A DNA stretch of 64,000 nt, from the NCBI RefSeq assembly GCF_008195825.1, contig NZ_CP043329.1:744001-808000 (forward strand), in the 5' to 3' direction. The notes under the pieces are model-generated. The model had not been told where the DNA came from. It saw only the letters and a program-made list of their open reading frames with translations, and made no database searches. How positions within the stretch are numbered: the first letter of the stretch is position 1; every line of letters begins with the position of its first letter. This DNA comes from Pedobacter aquae (GTDB lineage Bacteria; Bacteroidota; Bacteroidia; Sphingobacteriales; Sphingobacteriaceae). The position numbers and the translations under genes were made by a program. Below, in pieces: positions 61,013 to 64,000 of the stretch.

Positions 61013-63820
61013 ATGCAATTCATGAAAAATGTAATATTAAAATATTGTTTTTTATTGGGGATGATGGCTAGTCAGGTTGCTTATGCCCAGCAAAGCCAGC
61101 AACTTTGGTACAAGCAAGCTGCTGCAAAATGGACAGATGCTTTGCCTATTGGTAACGGTAGGCTAGGCGCTATGATATTTGCTGGCGTTACAGAAGACCA
61201 TATCCAATTTAACGAAGAAACATTATGGACTGGCCAACCACGTAATTATAACCGAGAAGGTGCAGCGGCTTATTTGCCTAAAATAAGACAGCTTTTGGCC
61301 GATGGTAAACAAAAAGAAGCTGAGGATTTGGCTGCCCAGCATTTTATGGGCTTAAAAAGTAAAGAGGGAGATAAAGCTAGTTGGACAAAAGCTGTAAGCA
61401 CTCAAAAATCTTTTGCTGAGGTAAATTTTAACGATAGTCAATGGAAAACTTTTCCAGTTCCTACTTATGAAGGTTGGGAATCTGCCGGATTAGAAGGTTT
61501 AGATGGCGCTTTATGGTTTAGAACAACTTTTACAGTACCAGAAAATATTGTCAATAAGAAACTAGTTTTAGATTTAAACAGAATCAGAAATTACGATTTA
61601 ACCTACATCAACGGTAAATTAATTGGAAGCACAGAAGGGGATGGAGCTAGAAAATACAGGATCCCGGCAGGTTTATTAAAAGTTGGTAAAAACACTATTG
61701 CCGTACAAGTACTCAATTATTACGATAAAGGCGGAATTGCTGGTTTTAAAGATACTTCAAGGCATATTGGCATTTATCCAGAAGGGCAAAGTATAAAAGA
61801 AGGCATTTCTTTAAATGGCAATTGGAAATATTTTGTTCAAGATGATAATCCGCCAGAAGTAGCACAATTTCAGGCAGCTTATCAGCCTTTCGGCGATATA
61901 TACTTGCGTTTTAAAGGGCATGAAAAGTATCAAAACTATAGAAGGACTTTAGATTTAGAAACCGCAATTAGCACTACCAGCTATACCGTTAACGGAGTAG
62001 ATTTCAAAAGAGAATATTTTGCTTCGCAGCCAGACCAAGCAGTAGTTATGAGGCTAAGCGCTAATAAAGCTAAGAGTTTAAATCTCGAGGCTGTATTAGC
62101 ATCAGTACATCAGAATTTTAGCTTAAGTAAGGTAGATAACCAAACCATAGCTCTAAAAGTAAAGGTAAAACATGGTGCTTTACATGGCGAAAGTTGGTTA
62201 AAAGCAACAGTTAAAGATGGTATTATCAATCAAAAAAATGGTAAACTTATCATCAGTAATGCTAGCGAAGTAGTTTTGTATTTGGTTGCAGCTAGTAATT
62301 TTCAGAACTATGAAAATGTAGGAGGAAATCCTCAGTTACTATGCCAGCAAGCTATGCAGAGGCTAAAAACAAAATCTTATCAAGATATTTTATCCTCTCA
62401 CCTTAAAGAATATCAAAGCTATTACAAAGCGTTTTCTATAAAACTCGGGCAACAAGATTTGAGCTATTTACCCACCGATGTAAGGATAGACAAATTTGAA
62501 GAAGGCAAAGACGCAGATTTAGCAGCACTTTACGTACAATACGGAAGGTATTTATTAATTGCTAGCTCTAGACCGGGTACACAACCTGCTAACTTACAAG
62601 GTATTTGGAACGATTTACTATCGCCACCATGGGGAAGTAAATACACCACCAATATCAATGCTGAGATGAATTATTGGCCAGCAGAAGTCCTTAATTTATC
62701 GGCAACGCATCAAGCATTTTTTAAAATGGTTGAGGAATTGGCTTTTAGAGGTACAGAAACTGCACAAAAATATTATGGCGCAAGAGGCTGGGTTTTACAC
62801 CATAATACAGATTTATGGCGAGGAACAGCACCCATAAACGCATCAAACCATGGTATTTGGCAAGGTGGTTCTGGCTGGGTGAGCAGTCATTTATACGAGC
62901 ATTATTTGTTTACACAGGATAAAGAATTTCTGAAAAATAAAGCCTATCCTTTAATGAAAAGTGCTGCTCAGTTTTATGTTGATGTATTGGTAAAAGATCC
63001 AAAAACGGGGTGGCTCATCAGTACGCCATCAAATTCGCCCGAGAATGGGGGCTTAGTTGCTGGTCCAACTATGGATCATCAAATCATCAGAAATTTATTT
63101 AAAAGTTGTATAGCTGCCGCTGATGTTTTGGGTATTGATACAGATTTTAGAGATACTTTAAAGCAAAAATATCTGCAAATAGCACCTAACCAAATTGGTA
63201 AGCATGGGCAGTTACAAGAGTGGTTGCAAGATATAGACGACCCGCAAAATAAACACCGTCATGTTTCGCATTTATGGGCTGTGCATCCCGGAAATGAAAT
63301 CAATTACGATGAAACACCAGATTTAATGAAAGCCGCTAAACAATCTTTAATTTACCGTGGCGATGAAGGTACAGGCTGGAGTTTAGCTTGGAAAATTAAT
63401 TTCTGGGCTAGATTTAAGGATGCTGAGCATAGTTTAAAAATGCTTAAAATGCTCATTAAGCCAGCAGAAAAAGGTGGTGGTGCTTATGTAAATTTATTTG
63501 ATGCGCATCCGCCATTTCAAATTGATGGCAATTTTGGAGGTGCTGCTGGTATTGCAGAAATGTTAGTGCAAAGTCAGTTAAATTACATCGATTTATTGCC
63601 TGCTTTACCAGCAGCTTGGTCTAGCGGAGAAGTTAAAGGCATTTGTGCCCGTGGTGGTTTCGAGCTTAGTTTTAGCTGGGCAAATGGTAAACTTAAAGAA
63701 GTTAAGGTTTTATCTAAAGCTGGGCAACCTTGTGTACTCAAATACGGAAATGCACAAATGACTATCCATACAGAAATAGGTAGAACTTACACATTAAATC
63801 AAGATTTAAAGCCATTATAA
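61013..63820 (+). CDS. GH95-family enzyme (alpha-L-fucosidase or -galactosidase) with inserted domain
   Basis: This 935-residue protein has a signal peptide (FLLGMMASQVAYAQQ); ATG 61022 is an alternative start. The GH95 N-terminal domain (WTDALPIGNGRLGAMIFAG, FNEETLWTG) is interrupted at about residues 120-290 by a GH2-like sugar-binding jelly roll (LWFRTTFTVPENIVNKKLVL). It then resumes at YQPFGDIYLRF. The (alpha/alpha)6 barrel holds the expected residues: TTNINAEMNYW (Asn pair near 547), SPENGG (Glu near 676) and DGNFGGAAGIAEM (Asp near 836). It removes terminal alpha-L-fucose or alpha-L-galactose, as in rhamnogalacturonan-II side chains. Confidence 0.9.
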   Translation: MQFMKNVILKYCFLLGMMASQVAYAQQSQQLWYKQAAAKWTDALPIGNGRLGAMIFAGVTEDHIQFNEETLWTGQPRNYNREGAAAYLPKIRQLLADGKQKEAEDLAAQHFMGLKSKEGDKASWTKAVSTQKSFAEVNFNDSQWKTFPVPTYEGWESAGLEGLDGALWFRTTFTVPENIVNKKLVLDLNRIRNYDLTYINGKLIGSTEGDGARKYRIPAGLLKVGKNTIAVQVLNYYDKGGIAGFKDTSRHIGIYPEGQSIKEGISLNGNWKYFVQDDNPPEVAQFQAAYQPFGDIYLRFKGHEKYQNYRRTLDLETAISTTSYTVNGVDFKREYFASQPDQAVVMRLSANKAKSLNLEAVLASVHQNFSLSKVDNQTIALKVKVKHGALHGESWLKATVKDGIINQKNGKLIISNASEVVLYLVAASNFQNYENVGGNPQLLCQQAMQRLKTKSYQDILSSHLKEYQSYYKAFSIKLGQQDLSYLPTDVRIDKFEEGKDADLAALYVQYGRYLLIASSRPGTQPANLQGIWNDLLSPPWGSKYTTNINAEMNYWPAEVLNLSATHQAFFKMVEELAFRGTETAQKYYGARGWVLHHNTDLWRGTAPINASNHGIWQGGSGWVSSHLYEHYLFTQDKEFLKNKAYPLMKSAAQFYVDVLVKDPKTGWLISTPSNSPENGGLVAGPTMDHQIIRNLFKSCIAAADVLGIDTDFRDTLKQKYLQIAPNQIGKHGQLQEWLQDIDDPQNKHRHVSHLWAVHPGNEINYDETPDLMKAAKQSLIYRGDEGTGWSLAWKINFWARFKDAEHSLKMLKMLIKPAEKGGGAYVNLFDAHPPFQIDGNFGGAAGIAEMLVQSQLNYIDLLPALPAAWSSGEVKGICARGGFELSFSWANGKLKEVKVLSKAGQPCVLKYGNAQMTIHTEIGRTYTLNQDLKPL

Positions 63821-63838
63821 TTTTCTGATTTCTAAATC

Positions 63839-64000
63839 ATGATAAAAAACATCCTGAAAGGTTATACATTATTTTTAGTTGTCTTTTTACCGCTAATGAG
63901 CTCGGTTTTAAAAGCGCAAGAGCCTCGTATAAGTATTTCTTTAAATAGCAATTGGCGTTCAGTTGCAGATGATTATAACCCTAAGAAATATAACGGATTT
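63839..64000 (+). CDS. Secreted GH2-like protein, 3' end outside window
   Basis: The 54 visible codons encode a signal peptide (GYTLFLVVFLPLMSSVLKAQ) and then ISLNSNWRSVADDYNPKKYN. This resembles the N-terminal sugar-binding domain start of GH2 beta-galactosidase-type enzymes. It starts 18 bases after the GH95 stop and belongs to the same operon. The family call rests on a few residues only. Confidence 0.6.
   Translation, partial: MIKNILKGYTLFLVVFLPLMSSVLKAQEPRISISLNSNWRSVADDYNPKKYNGF

Overview
The window is AT-rich DNA from a member of the Bacteroidota, most likely a Pedobacter-like Sphingobacteriaceae. The evidence is promoters of the Bacteroidota type (TTTG, 19 bases, TAnnTTTG), few Shine-Dalgarno sites, DUF3347 and PorT-type proteins, GIN-domain lipoproteins, a UMF1-family MFS protein and a glycan-degrading operon. 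I saw no rRNA, tRNA or CRISPR array. The genus is inference.

Bases 1-14,600 are an Rhs/YD-repeat polymorphic-toxin locus. One long rhs gene, cut by the left window edge, is followed by four displaced Rhs tips that lack the N-terminal part and by at least three broken toxin remnants. Each tip has nearly the same core ending in DPSGE and then a different C-terminal domain. These domains include a papain/NlpC-like Cys-His candidate, an HEFGH metallopeptidase-like domain and a DGHHK ParB-like candidate. Small candidate immunity genes follow, as lipoproteins, membrane proteins or cytosolic proteins. A family of hairpin repeats (GGCGCAAG ... CTTGTGCC) lies at or near the cassette junctions. It also occurs as inverted pairs that interrupt two toxin genes while leaving their immunity genes intact. 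I did not see the repeat in the other 49 kb.

Bases 14,600-33,050 hold housekeeping and envelope genes: a secreted TolB-propeller/amidohydrolase, recQ (two frameshifts), a family 2 glycosyltransferase, an AraC regulator, nfuA, purB, and a TetR-TolC-HlyD-RND efflux operon whose promoter carries an 11-bp inverted repeat. Bases 33,200-37,770 hold dinB (one frameshift) and a short DnaE, separated by two kinds of tandem repeat. All three frameshifts are single-base losses in homopolymer runs, so base-calling error must be considered before these genes are called dead.

Bases 37,900-48,200 look like an amino-sugar utilisation operon: nagA, nagB, a LacI regulator, four Gfo/Idh/MocA-type oxidoreductases (three with Tat signals, one a lipoprotein), a FucP/NagP-like MFS transporter and a CBM9-like protein. 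The same sequence block, TAAnTTCGGkTACGTACAC, lies upstream of nagA and of the first oxidoreductase and probably joins a promoter -7 box to an operator.

Bases 48,280-54,750 are mixed single genes: a beta-barrel protein, a GIN-domain lipoprotein, UMF1-MFS, a LutA-like protein, an SPFH protein, a VOC protein and a Bro-N protein. Bases 55,021 to the right edge are a co-directional pectin-type glycan-degradation operon: a large GH67/GH115-like secreted protein, an MGH1-like (alpha/alpha)6 hydrolase, a GH28 polygalacturonase, a GH95 enzyme with an inserted domain, and the start of a GH2-like protein cut by the window edge. No SusC/SusD pair is inside the window.
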